From: Pseudorasbora parva | Taxonomy: Eukaryota; Chordata; Actinopteri; Cypriniformes; Gobionidae | DNA length: 64,000 bases | Assembly (NCBI RefSeq): GCF_024679245.1 | Contig: NC_090173.1 | Coordinates: forward strand, 54,440,806 to 54,504,805 | Direction of reading: 5' to 3' | Shown here: positions 35,155 to 46,286 of the stretch, in pieces | Layout of the letters: every line of letters begins with the position of its first letter | Position numbering within the stretch: the stretch's first letter is position 1 | Program-made: the position numbers and the translations under genes | Notes under the pieces: model-generated | What the model was told of the DNA's origin: nothing | The model's database searches: none | Seen by the model: the letters and a program-made list of their open reading frames with translations, nothing else

Positions 35155-35350
35155 GAGGAAGATTAAGATATTGCGCTATTCCTGGTTGTGGAAGAACACA
35201 GTCACTGCATAAGCTTCCTTCAGATCATAATATTAGGAATGAGTGGTTGAACTTTATTTTCATTGAAGTTCCAGCTCACTTGGGGAAGACATGTTCACTT
35301 CAGTTCACTGCGGGATCATTCAAGAAGTCCTCGCTGCAGCCTGTAGCACG
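35155..35350 (+). pseudogene. THAP-like zinc-finger remnant
   Basis: A plus-strand frame reads YCAIPGCGRTQSLHKLPSDH..., then a tryptophan (NEWLNF), then 'KTCSLQFTAGSF'. This matches the THAP layout (Cys-x4-Cys, an LHxLP-type motif, Trp, about 34 residues, Cys-x2-His), except that the final His is Gln. A preceding MPRKIK start is out of frame by one base, and a stop follows shortly. A second copy near 59925-60090 lacks the first cysteine pair. It is probably a fragment of a transposon with a THAP-type DNA-binding domain. Confidence 0.5.
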
Positions 35351-35384
35351 ATGACGTACTGGATCAGATCCAGCACGTACTGGA

Positions 35385-35440
35385 TGCGCATGCGCGGTGG
35401 TTTCATTCACAATTCGATGACGTCATATACGCATGCGCAG
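35385..35440. promoter_or_regulatory. Cluster of NRF1-like and CRE palindromes
   Basis: TGCGCATGCGCG (35385-35396) and ACGCATGCGCA (35429-35439) match the NRF1 consensus, with an exact CRE TGACGTCA (35418-35425) between them; another TGACGTCA is at 35045-35052. Such clusters occur at CpG promoters, but no downstream gene is evident here, so the activity is only a prediction. Confidence 0.4.
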
Positions 35441-35796
35441 AAGAGTTTTGGGGACATCATTGAATGCACAGGAGAGTTTTGCTGGATAGATAAATACTCA
35501 AACCGCTCACGCAAAAATAATGATTAATAACATGCTCACGCCATCAGGAGACACGTTTTGCATTTTCCCTTGAATGTGTAGCTACTGGTTTTTAAGTTCT
35601 TTACAGATCGTGTTGGATTGTACCTTGAGGATTAAAATTACAGAGACAATTACTTGACTCATGTTTCCTTCCACTCAACAGCAGTTTTGCATGCATGTAC
35701 AGCGAAACTAGGATAATTTAAGCATCACATTTATGAAAAGATGATTTATTCATCAATAATTACTTAATACTATTTATCAGTACTACAACTACACAG

Positions 35797-36495
35797 TGTA
35801 ACGGATTCACAGAGGCAGGATTCAATAGCAAGTAACTCAGTTTAATTGACAGATAGTGTCACAGAAGTCAAAACACAGAACACTGATGAAGTCCGGATAA
35901 GACGGAGCAGTGAGAGAGGCTCTGTTGGCGAAACGGGCAGGCTGTGAGCAGCTGTGACTCGGGAGATCGGTACAGGTAATCCGGGAAGGGATCCAGCGTT
36001 TCACGGAAGGGGGAAACGACAACCAACATGGAGACACAAGGGGAAACATCCAACAACGCTCTGACAAAGACAAGAGAGAAACAGAGAGACTAAATAGGGT
36101 GAAGGTGATGAGTTGCAGCTGGTGCAGGTGATCAGCCACAGGTGCGTGATGAGCCAATCCCAGGCTCCGCCCTCACCTACATTCAACACACACCCAAGAG
36201 TGAGACAGGGAATCCATGAACCGTGACAGTACCCCTCCCCTAGGAGCGTCCCCTGACGCTCCCAGCCGACCTTACCTGTTGATTGTAATCATCAATAAGG
36301 GAGTGATCCAGAATGTCCCTAGCAGGAACCCAACTTCTCTCCTCCGGACCGTAACCTTCCCAGTCCACCAAGTACTGGAAACCGCATCCCCTCCGTCTAG
36401 AATCCAGAATGCGATTAACTGAATACGTTGGTTCCCCATCTACGAGTCGCGGCGGTGGGGGAACCGGGACTGGCGGATTAAGGTGGGAGTGGAAA
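35797..36495 (-). mobile_element. 3' end of a chromodomain Gypsy retrotransposon (LTR plus pol tail)
   Basis: On the minus strand the interior (36495-36229) encodes a chromodomain ([20 protein letters not shown], then '[17 protein letters not shown]'), the C-terminal tail of chromovirus integrases. A purine tract (AGGGGAGGGGTAC) precedes an LTR running 36228 to 35797 that starts TGTCACGG and ends GTTACA (432 bp). The rest of the element is missing; the remnant abuts the 3' side of the L1-type LINE. Confidence 0.8.
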
Positions 36496-38542
36496 AAAGA
36501 AAGTCCCTAATAAAGAAAATAACAATTCTAAGAGGTCAAAGAGTGGGGAAAGTCTAACACAATTCATAAAACAATGAAATATTGTTTCTCTCTCTGAACA
36601 GAAAGGACAAATGTCATTTACAGTGGGATTCATTTTTGTCACAAAAGCATTAGTGGCTATTGCACCATGCAGGATTCTTCATTGGAGATCGCCTGCCCTT
36701 TTAGTCAATGGTGGTTTGTATAGTACTCTCCACTCTGGCTTCATTTCCTGAACCACTCCCAGTTTGTCTCTCCACACTGTGTCAACTCTGTCTTTTAGCG
36801 TATGTTTATTAATTACCTTCACAATGGATTTGTATATCACCTTTCCTTTAACTGTACAAAAATCAACATTTTCATTTTTATTCAAAGACAACAATGGACT
36901 GTTATATGAAGACTTTTCAAGATCAGGTATAATTCTGATATCTGGGAAAAAGTCATTAGAGTCAGGGGAAATATCACTTGGTGTTTAAAACCCCGTCCAG
37001 TTTGTTCAGAAACTTTCTTACAAATCTCACTGATCTTATACCCAGAAGTATGGCAACAGTTTCTGCATTCTTTAGTCCAGGTCCTGTTTTGTCCACAAGA
37101 TCTTTCAATTAAAATACTATTTTTGACACAAGCAAGCCTTTTAGCCCTGGAAAGTCATCTCCCGACACATCAAGGCGACCCCCAAAAACCACAGGTTCCT
37201 CCAGCAACCAAAAGAGAGAGGTAGCTGACTCTGTCCACTGATGTTTAAAAAGTCTCCACGCTTTAAAAAGACTTATAAAAAGAGGGTAGTCCGGTTATAT
37301 CTAGAAGAGTATGATCCATTAAGAAAATTGCATCATGAAGTCCCATTCCATTCACCTCATGCAAAATGATTTGTGCCAAGGGTTTCCACACTAGATTTTG
37401 AGGTCCCGTCAGTAATCGCTGAAAAAACTGCAACCGATAAGTAGCTCCTCTACTGACCAGATTCACCAGGCCTTGACCTCCTTCATCTCTTGGCAGGAAA
37501 AGAACACTTTGAGGTGTCCAGTGCAAATTATCCCAGAAAAAGTTAACCATCTCTCCTTGAAGTTTTGGTAAAAGTCCAATAAATGCCATAATGCCATAAA
37601 GAGGACCCAACCAGATTGTTGATTATAAGTGTACGGCCTCGATAAGACAGTTTGGGAAGCAGCCATTTCCATTTCTGTAAACGTCCTTTTGTTTTTTCCA
37701 GCATACAATCCCAATTCTTTTGAATAAAATCATCATTCCCTAAAAAAATTCCGAGATATTTTAATCCACCTTTCTTCCAGATTAAACCTCCAGGTAAACT
37801 GGGAGGACCTTTATTCCAGTCACCCATTAAAAGGGCCTCACTTTTCCCCCAGTTGACTTTTGCAGAAGAGATTTTATTAAAGCAGTTAACAATAATCTCT
37901 AATAATCATCAGCACAAGATATAAAAACAATTACATCATTGGCATAAGCAGAAAGGTGCAACGAGAGATTATAGTGTGGTATGGTGAACCCACTCAACTC
38001 AGTTCTTAATTTATGAAGTAGAGGTTCAATGGCCAGGGAGTATAACATTCCTGACATAGCACATCCCTGTCGAACTCCCCTCTGGACTTCAAAAGGAGCA
38101 CTCAAACCACCATTGACTTTGAGTATACTCTCAATGTTACTGTACATGGCCTCTATCATATTTATAAAACTCTGATTAAAACGAAAAGCTTTTAAAACAT
38201 CTCTCAAATATCCATGTTCTACACGGTCGAAGGCTTTTTCCTTTTTCCACAATTAACACCTAATATTCTTGCAACCTCTAGAACACCTCTGACCAAAGAT
38301 ATATTATCCAAGATGGATCTATTGGGTATACAATAATTCTGATCAGAATGTATTACTTGACTCAGAACTTTACTTAGCCTTGTGGCTAGAGCCTTTGATA
38401 GTATTTTATAATCTGCACATAAAAGCGATATTGGTCTCCAATTACTTATATTTTGGAGATCTCCCTTTTTAGGCAAAAGAGTAATAACAGCTCTTCTACA
38501 GCTTAACGGTAACAAACCTTTATTCAAACTGTCGTTAAGGAC

Positions 38543-38711
38543 TGTGTGGAACCTGCCTTATGTTGTACCTGTTGATGGGACTCCACCCACATGGGGGAGG
38601 ATATAGAGAAAAGCCCGGCTGAAGGGCAGTGTTGTTTTGCCTGGGCAGTTCATGCTGTGTGTTCAATAAACGCTCAGTTGATAAGTCACTTCGGTGTTCC
38701 CTCTCGTGACA
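38543..38711 (+). repeat. 5' LTR of the Gypsy element
   Basis: 169 bp, TG...CA ends, identical by eye to the 3' LTR at 42832-43000. Contains the AATAAA signal (TTCAATAAACG, near 38661) and directly precedes the primer-binding site. Confidence 0.95.
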
Positions 38712-38767
38712 TGGTGTCAGAAGTGTACGTTACACCCACGAGCAAATTCATCGTGTTTTGAGTGATA

Positions 38768-39231
38768 ATGTCCAAGTTCAACGCACACCAGAGGCTTTCG
38801 ACTTCGCACAGCCTGCGACCTGGCCTGCATGGATCCAGCGGTTCTCCCGGTTTCGCATCGCAACGAAGCTGAACAAGGAAAGTGGTGAAGTACAAGTAAA
38901 TTCCCTGCTTTATGCAATGGGCAAAGATGCCGAAGCGGTATTCGTATCGTTCACGTTTACTGAAGCTTCACATGCAAATAATTACGAAACTGTTGTTGGC
39001 AAATTTAATGAACATTTCGTTCCCCGGAGGAACGTTATACACGACAGGGCCTGTTTTCACCAGCGCGCACAGAGATCGGGAGAGACTGTCGAGGCTTTTG
39101 TGAGATGCCTATATGAACTGGCTGAATACTGCGAGTTCGGCGCAAGCAAGGAGGAACAAATACGAGACAGAGTCGTCATAGGGATTGCTGATCGTGATGT
39201 TTCCCAGAGGTTAAAATGGAACCTGAACTGA
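38768..39231 (+). CDS. Gypsy gag (capsid part), frame broken near its start
   Basis: Encodes the capsid-like region, with '[16 protein letters not shown]' and [20 protein letters not shown] typical of vertebrate Gypsy gag. The main frame is open from 38758 to 39231 but has no ATG at its beginning. The natural-looking ATG (38768, MSKFN) lies in a different frame, offset by one base. At the 3' end the frame stops just after the start of the pol frame at 39216, again with a -1 offset, and the nucleocapsid lies in the downstream frame. The offsets could be two one-base losses in this copy, sequencing errors, or (for the second) a programmed shift on TTAAAAT. Confidence 0.75.
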
Positions 39232-42200
39232 CTTTGGACAAAGCGGTCCAGATCGCGCGGCAGTCTGAGCTCATTAAGACTCAAAATGCGAGTGGGGGAG
39301 CGGCTGCTGAAGTGAACGCAGTACAGCACGGACACCGGAAAGGCAAGCGCTTTACAGGAACACCAAATAAGGAAAAGGGTGGTGAGAGGAAACAAACCAT
39401 AGACTGCACACGTTGTAATCACACACACACGGAGAATAATTGCCCCGCACGTAATAAGCGATGCAGGAGATGCAATAAATTGGGACATTTTGCCATTGCA
39501 TGTAAAACCAAAAATGTCAAAGAGCTGGTAGTGTGTGACACTGACACTTGTGATACATTTTTCCTTGGGTCTGTAATGAATGAGTCAGCCAATGAGGACA
39601 GATGGTGCATTACTCTGCCTATACAGGGCACATCAGTCAAGTTCAAAATTGATACTGGTGCTGACATCACCATCATGTCACGCTGTACATTTGAGAGCTT
39701 ACAAGAGCGCCCTCCACTGGACAAAACCAGTATAAACGTGAGAAGTCCTGGGGGGAAAGTGAGCTGTATGGGAAAATTCCTAGCAAAAACTGAAAGAAAA
39801 GGGGAAAATTTTGATTTTTGGGTTTTTGTTGTGGATGGGCCATTTGCAAACAATTTGCTCAGTCGAAGCACTGCTTGTAAGATGGGCTTAGTACAGAGAG
39901 TGGATGAAATCACAGATCACAATGATGTCTATGGAGACATTGGTCTGCTCAATTGTGAACCAGTGAAAATTGAGCTTAAGTCATCAGCCACTCCTTACAG
40001 TCTCGCCAGCCCTCGTAGAATTCCCTTTCCTCTATTGCCTAAGGTAGAAGCGGAGCTGAAGCGGATGCAGTCCTTAGGAATAATCTCTGAAGTCATCGAA
40101 CCAACGGAATGGTGCGCCCCAATGGTGCCCGTAGTGAAGAAAAATGGTTCTGTCAGGATTTGTGTCGACCTCAAACGTTTGAATCAGGCCGTAAAGCGTG
40201 AGCGCTTCATTCTTCCGACGATGGAGGATATTGCCCCCAAACTCTCAGGAGCCTGTGTATTTTCTACTCTGGATGCATCCTCAGGGTTTTGGCAAATCCC
40301 TTTGGACCCAAGCTGCGTGAAGTTGACCACATTTATAACTCCTGTGGGACGGTTCTGTTTTAATAGACTGCCATTTGGGGTTACTTCAGCGCCTGAAATC
40401 TTCCAAAGAGAAATGAGTAGACTTTTAACTGGACACAAAGGCACTGTGGTTGTCATGGATGACATACTTGTGTATGGCAAGGACCAAAACGAACATGATG
40501 AGAATCTTGAGGCTGTTCTGAGAACTATAAGAGAATCAGGTCTGAAACTGAACCGTGATAAATGTCACTTTAACAAATCTGAGCTGCAGTATTTTGGCCA
40601 CACTATCAGTCATGAAGGAATCAAGCCAGATGCAACCAAGGTGAAGGCAATCACCGATATGCCTAGTCCCACTAATGTGACAGAGCTCAGGCAAATTCTG
40701 GGAATTATTAATTATTTGGGCAAATTCGTGCCAGAGCTTTCCACAGAGCTACAGCCAGTCACAGCTCTGCTGAAGAAGGATGCAAGCTGGCTTTGGACAG
40801 AAGTTCATGAGCAGGCTCTGAATAAAGTGAAGTGCAAGTTAGCCAGAGCTCCTGTTCTTGCATATTACGATCCTGAGAAACCCACTATGGTCAGTGCAGA
40901 TGCGAGTAGTTTTGGGTTAGGAGGTGCTTTGCTCCAAGTTCATGGCGATACAGCTCGTGCCGTTGCATTCTGCTCCAGGACCTTGACTGAAGCGGAACGC
41001 AGATACTCGCAAATAGAGAAGGAATGTCTAGCTGGAGTGTGGGCATGTGAGCGGTTCGCCCGCTATCTTCAAGGCTTGGAGAAATTTTGCCTGCAAACGG
41101 ACCACAAACCTTTGGTCCCACTCATTAACTCCTATGACATTGATCGGGCCCCATTACGGTGTCAGCGGTTACTAATGCGCCTCATGCGCTTCAATGTGGA
41201 AGCAGTGCATGTCCCTGGAAAATGTTTGGTGGTGGCGGACACACTTTCTCGGATTCCTCTTAGAGGGCACTGCCGCTCAGAGATGGAGGATGAGGTGAAG
41301 GCATACGTTGAAGCAGTTGTCACATCGAAAGAAGTGTCACAATCAAAGCTAGATGTCATTAGAGAGACCACGGAGGAAGATGAAGATCTTCAGGCAGTGA
41401 TGAGCTTTCTCAACAAGGGTTGGCCAAAGCATATACCCTTCCAGCTGAGTGGCTATCATACTGCCAGGGCTTCCTTGTCTGTTGTCAATGGGCTGCTCCT
41501 GTATGAGGACAGGATCGTCATTCCTGAGTCGATGAGGGAGGAGGTGTTAAGTCAAATTCATGAAGGGCATCAAGGTCTCTCCAAGTGCCGTCAGAGGGCA
41601 AAGATGTCAGTTTGGTGGCCTGCAATAGGCAATGACATCAACAGGAAGGTCTCAATGTGCACCTTTTGTCAAGCCCACAAACCCACACAAAGGAATGAAC
41701 CATTGATCACTACCCCCTTGCCTGCTGGTCCCTGGTGCAAAATTGCAGCAGATTTATGTGAGTTGAATGGTAAAACTTACTTAGTAGTTGTGGACTATTA
41801 CTCGCGTGACATCGAAATAGCCCACATTCAGACACCATCCAGCTTCCATGTCATCAGCAGACTGAAGTGCATGTTTGTAAGATGGGGAATTCCCAGGGAG
41901 CTTGTATCTGATAATGGCACACAGTTCACCTCAGCTGAATTTCAGCAGTTCTGTGCAGACTATGACTTTCACCACATAACTTCAAGTCCTCATTTCCCCC
42001 AAGCCAATGGAGCTGCGGAGAGAGCAGTTCAAACTGCAAAACGGATTCTAAGCCAACCCGACCCTCATATGGCACTCATGTGCTACCGGGCGACACCCAT
42101 GGTTGCAACTGGACTAAGCCCTGCCCAGATAATGACAGGTCGACAGATCCGAACCAACCTGCCAATGCTTGAGGAAAAACACCAGCCTCGACCCATTGAT

Positions 42201-42620
42201 TACAAAGCCATGGAGTGGAAGGATAAAGCTGCAAAGGAATCCTACAAGTTCTTCTATGATCGGAGACACTCTGCTCGAGTTTTACCAGAACTTCAACCTG
42301 GGGAGAAAGTTCTTCTTAAACTGGACAGTGAGAAAGGCTGGAAAACACCAGCTGTGGTGCTGAACAAAACATCTGAACCAAGATCTTACATGGTGCAAAC
42401 ACAGAACGGAGCAGTTCTGCGCAGGAACCGTAAGCATCTGCAAGGGTTGCCACTGAACCCAGACGCTACTGGCTGCAATGAATCTCAAGGAGGGACTTTA
42501 GGCCCTCCTGGTGCAGGGACAGAACCTTTAAATATTCCTACGGCTGCTCCTGTGAAGGCATCACCAGTGATAACTTCCAGTGGAAGAGTTGTGAAAACAC
42601 CAAAACGTTACTTAGACTAA
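39216..42620 (+). CDS. Gypsy nucleocapsid-protease-RT-RNase H-integrase polyprotein
   Basis: One open frame of 1134 residues. Order: two CCHC-type knuckles (residues ~63-95), aspartic protease (DTGAD, Asp146), reverse transcriptase (VMDD with catalytic Asp415 and Asp416), RNase H (around 555-665), integrase zinc-binding HHCC (around 780-830) and integrase core with Asp846, Asp899 and Glu935, the last two separated by 35 residues as in the DD35E signature. No internal stop, so enzymatic functions look complete. The C terminus ends shortly after a basic region without a chromodomain. Starts inside gag in a -1 frame. Confidence 0.92.
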   Translation: MEPELTLDKAVQIARQSELIKTQNASGGAAAEVNAVQHGHRKGKRFTGTPNKEKGGERKQTIDCTRCNHTHTENNCPARNKRCRRCNKLGHFAIACKTKNVKELVVCDTDTCDTFFLGSVMNESANEDRWCITLPIQGTSVKFKIDTGADITIMSRCTFESLQERPPLDKTSINVRSPGGKVSCMGKFLAKTERKGENFDFWVFVVDGPFANNLLSRSTACKMGLVQRVDEITDHNDVYGDIGLLNCEPVKIELKSSATPYSLASPRRIPFPLLPKVEAELKRMQSLGIISEVIEPTEWCAPMVPVVKKNGSVRICVDLKRLNQAVKRERFILPTMEDIAPKLSGACVFSTLDASSGFWQIPLDPSCVKLTTFITPVGRFCFNRLPFGVTSAPEIFQREMSRLLTGHKGTVVVMDDILVYGKDQNEHDENLEAVLRTIRESGLKLNRDKCHFNKSELQYFGHTISHEGIKPDATKVKAITDMPSPTNVTELRQILGIINYLGKFVPELSTELQPVTALLKKDASWLWTEVHEQALNKVKCKLARAPVLAYYDPEKPTMVSADASSFGLGGALLQVHGDTARAVAFCSRTLTEAERRYSQIEKECLAGVWACERFARYLQGLEKFCLQTDHKPLVPLINSYDIDRAPLRCQRLLMRLMRFNVEAVHVPGKCLVVADTLSRIPLRGHCRSEMEDEVKAYVEAVVTSKEVSQSKLDVIRETTEEDEDLQAVMSFLNKGWPKHIPFQLSGYHTARASLSVVNGLLLYEDRIVIPESMREEVLSQIHEGHQGLSKCRQRAKMSVWWPAIGNDINRKVSMCTFCQAHKPTQRNEPLITTPLPAGPWCKIAADLCELNGKTYLVVVDYYSRDIEIAHIQTPSSFHVISRLKCMFVRWGIPRELVSDNGTQFTSAEFQQFCADYDFHHITSSPHFPQANGAAERAVQTAKRILSQPDPHMALMCYRATPMVATGLSPAQIMTGRQIRTNLPMLEEKHQPRPIDYKAMEWKDKAAKESYKFFYDRRHSARVLPELQPGEKVLLKLDSEKGWKTPAVVLNKTSEPRSYMVQTQNGAVLRRNRKHLQGLPLNPDATGCNESQGGTLGPPGAGTEPLNIPTAAPVKASPVITSSGRVVKTPKRYLD

Positions 42621-42831
42621 AATTAGTCACAGTGACTGATTAGAGTTACCTTGTTCTGTTGTGAAAAAAAAAAAAAGAGATAACAGAAAATGACACAAGA
42701 AATGTCATATCACATTGTTCTTTAATGTCTTTAATTGAAGAGAAAACAAAACAGTGATGTAGTTTAATTGTGTTGCATTATTTTGTCAGGTTGTTAAAGG
42801 AAAATAGAATGTTCTTTAAAAGGGGGGGAGA

Positions 42832-43000
42832 TGTGTGGAACCTGCCTTATGTTGTACCTGTTGATGGGACTCCACCCACATGGGGGAGGATATAGAGAAA
42901 AGCCCGGCTGAAGGGCAGTGTTGTTTTGCCTGGGCAGTTCATGCTGTGTGTTCAATAAACGCTCAGTTGATAAGTCACTTCGGTGTTCCCTCTCGTGACA
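42832..43000 (+). repeat. 3' LTR of the Gypsy element
   Basis: 169 bp, identical by eye to the 5' LTR; preceded by a polypurine tract ending at 42831 and followed by the AGGAC target duplication at 43001-43005. Confidence 0.95.
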
Positions 43001-44020
43001 AGGACCAAATAGAAATCTTCACCAATCACTGGCCATAAAATTTTATAAAAATCAACAGAAATCCCGTCAATGCCAGGAGCCTTTCCATTTTCCATATCCA
43101 TCATAGCTGTATATAGTTCATTTTGTGACAAGGATTGTTCAAGCACATTTTTAGACTCCTCATCAATCTTTGGAAGATCATTAAGAAAAGAAAATGTTTC
43201 ATCTTTGAACCAACTCACATTTATATAAATTTGAGTAGAAATCAACAGCGTGTTTGCGTATTTCACTAGGTTCAACAAGCTCTTAATGAGTGAATAATAC
43301 GACTTTGTCCATGTTTTTTTCCCAAATTGAATTTTTTTTTGGATGGTGCATCCATTTGTGAGATACTTTGAAAACGGGAACGAATTAATGCCCCTTGTGC
43401 TTTCACACCCAATAAGTCTGCAAGCAATTATTTTTGGGATTTACTACTTTCAAAACATTCACCGTCACTTGTAGAAGCTGTGGTGCTCCAAAGTTCAATT
43501 ATTTCAATTTCTAACTCTTTCATTGACTGGGCCATTTCTTTTGTAGCATTTAAAGTATACTCTTGAGAGAGTTGTTTAATGTGAAGCTTCCCACAATCCC
43601 ACCACTGTTGCAAGGAAGTATAAAACAGTTTTTGTTCTTTAAAATTTTCCCAAAACAAAATAAAAGTGTCAATAAACTTTTTATCATTTAAAAGTGATGT
43701 ATTAAAGTGCCAATACGCACTCTTCAAATTCACAAAATTAATTAAAATGTTACAAATAACACAACAATGATCAGAAAAACCAACTGGGATTATTTTACAG
43801 TCTCTAGCAAGATTTGCTTGAAAATGAAACACATAAAGCCTATCCAGCCTTGCCATAGAAATAAGATTATCTCTACTATGTGCCCAGGTATATTGTCTAT
43901 TCTTGTGATGCATGTTTCTCCAAACATCACACAAATCAAATGCTCTTATCAGTTGTTTAAGAGCTTTTTGTGAGGCAACATGTGGCTCCAAGTGATTTCT
44001 GTCTAACTGATCATTTTCAG

Positions 44021-44518
44021 TAGCCTGACAAGCCAGAGCCACATCAAGATGTTTGGTCTGGAAACTCACCATAGACAGCTCAATCTGAGGGGCGGATAAA
44101 CGGTTGTCTTTCAAACTCCCTCTGCACGCGATAGGATAGCGCTACAACCAACCAGAGCAACGAAGGTGAAGGGGAGCTCGCTGACTGATTAAACATTCAC
44201 CGTATCCGGTCGGCTAAACTACGAACACATCTTCCCTTTTTAAGAATGACTTCAGTGCCGTTCTTTGTTCTTTTCTCAGAGAAAACTTAACTCCAAGTCT
44301 TCCAGAGTCGCGGTCAGAGCTGATTCGAAAGACCGCCGTTCGCCAGTTCGCAACTCGGCCGTCGTCATTATGGCCCCGCCCACCGACTCTATACACGATG
44401 TGATTGGCCCGTCCAGATTGAGAGCAATACAGCTCAGAAGTGTATTGAGAGTTCCTAGACGACACTCGCGGGCAGATTCAATTTGCTGCCGCTAGGGTGC
44501 ATCTAGATTTCTAGGCTA
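44021..44518 (-). mobile_element. MITE family M9, copy 2, inserted in the LINE endonuclease
   Basis: Ends TAGCCTGACAAGCCAGAG (left) and TCTAGATTTCTAGGCTA (right); flanked by CATTTTCAG at 44012-44020 and 44519-44527. Inverted copy of 19878-20400. Removing one flank joins the two parts of the LINE ORF2. Confidence 0.85.
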
Positions 44519-45614
44519 CATTTTCAGTACAGTTAAAATCTCCACCAAGGAACAATAATTCTTCTTTTAAATCTTTTAGTGTTGCTATGAGTTTAAATCT
44601 TTCACAGCAACACTAATTGTATCAAAAAACACTAATCTTTCAGCCCCTTTTGTGGGGGCATAGACATTTAAAAAAGTCATTATAGTGTTTTCAAACTTAG
44701 CTTTAACTTTTAAAAGACGACCTTTAACTATTTCTTCTATTTCACAAGAAATTGGTAGTGGTTTCTTTGAAAACAGAACAGCTACTCCTCCACTATTAGA
44801 AGACATATGACTGATAAAAATTTGCCCATCCCATTCTTTTTTCCAGTCTACCTCATTTTTTAAGTCACTATGTGATTCTTGAACAAACGTAAGATCAATG
44901 TGCTTTTGTTTTATAAATTCAAACAAACACATTCTCTTCTGACTGTCTCTGGCACCATTTAAATTGAGAGTTCCAATTTTAAAGTCTCCCATAGAAAATG
45001 ATGGTTTTAAGAAACAGAAGTAATTAAAAGAAACAGTCGGCAAGGCAAAAATAAGTTACACCATATCTTGTTTTCCATCATTAAGGATTTGCTTTCTAAG
45101 TTTACTCACAATTTTTCTGAGGCGGTAAACTACAAAAGCTACAAAAGCACCTTCTGTCATTAGAATTTTTGCATCGTTAATGAAAGTTGAGCGATCAGGG
45201 AAATAATCTTCAACCTGAACTTCAGGTAGGCCTTTAGTTTATTTCAAAAATTTGCTAATTTCCTCAACTTTATATACTGTTGTCTGATTTTCATTTTCAT
45301 TTTGCGATGAAAGATAGGAACAATCAGAAGTATTGGAATCCGAGTCACTTTCATTATCTGAGTATAAACATTCAGCTTCATTTTTGTCTTTTTTTGCTTG
45401 TTTAATCACCTTGCTCAGACAAACTTTCTTCCTTTTAGTAGGGACTTTGAATATTGACTCTATGTCCATCTCTGGTTCAACAACACCCTCGCTGACCTGT
45501 TTATCAGCAGTTATTGTATCTGTATTTACAGAGATGTCACTGCTTGAATGAGCTGTTTCAAAAACCATGAGATCATGTCCAGAGCACAAACCTGCAGTAA
45601 CCTCAGCTATAGTG

Positions 45615-46286
45615 CAAATGCAAATGCTGCAAATGCAAACGCTGCAAATGATCCAGAACGCTGCAGCATGTCTTGTATTCAATGAGCCCAAAAGGGCTCA
45701 TGTCACACCTCTATTCATCTCTCTGCATTGGCTACCACTCGCTGCCCGGATCAAATTCAAAGCCCTGACTCTTGCTTATGGATCTTCCACAAGCGCAGCA
45801 CCCGCATACTTCGACTCACTCCTACGCGTCTACACACCCACCAGAAGCCTTCGCTCAACTAATGAGCGAAGGCTTGTGGTACCATCACAGAGAGGCATGA
45901 AATCCCTCTCTCGAACTTTTTCTTTCATTGTTCCGGGTTGGTGGAACGATCTTCCGTCCTCCATACGCACAACAGAATCACTCACTTCGTTCAAAAGACA
46001 GGTAAAAACTCATCTCTTCCATGAGCACTTAATCTTACAATAAAAAATAAATAAATAAATAAAATAAAAAATAAATAAATAAATAAAATAAAAAAATTCC
46101 CCCTCTATTTCTCCTTTCTTCTTTCCTTTTCTGGTCTTTGCTACTCTGAGCAGTGTACAAATCTTAGTATTTGGGGCACTTTTTGTGTTTCGTTGCCTCT
46201 TCTTGACGGATCGCTTCCTGTTCTCCTGAGTTGTAAGTCGCTTTGGATAAAAGCGTCTGCTAAATGCATAAATGTAAATGTAAATG
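45615..46286 (+). mobile_element. L2-type LINE tail inserted in LINE ORF1
   Basis: The plus strand encodes the RT C terminus (LHWLPLAARIKFKAL, 'PGWWNDLPSSIRTTESLTSF') with an intact frame to 46041, then an (AAATAAAT)n stretch and the typical L2 3' end 'GTCGCTTTGGATAAAAGCG' with ATGTAAATG repeats. The 7-bp duplication TATAGTG flanks it (45608-45614, 46287-46293). Removing it and one flank makes LINE ORF1 continuous (...KPNKPT-IAEVTAG...). Confidence 0.92.

Larger units (their letters stand above)
38543..43000 (+). mobile_element. Young Ty3/Gypsy retrotransposon with identical LTRs
   Basis: LTRs at 38543-38711 and 42832-43000 are 169 bp and identical by eye, start TGTGTGG and end GTGACA, and are flanked by the 5-bp duplication AGGAC (38538-38542, 43001-43005). 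A TGG-starting primer-binding site (TGGTGTCAGAAGTG) directly follows the 5' LTR, and a polypurine tract (AAAAGGGGGGGAGA) directly precedes the 3' LTR. Each LTR contains AATAAA. The insertion splits the RT domain of the minus-strand LINE. Total length 4458 bp, compact for Gypsy. Identical LTRs imply recent transposition. Confidence 0.95.

Noticed and set aside
39419..39913. 164-residue minus-strand frame, and 143 residues at 39057-39488
   Set aside because: Shadow frames opposite the Gypsy gag-pol coding strand.
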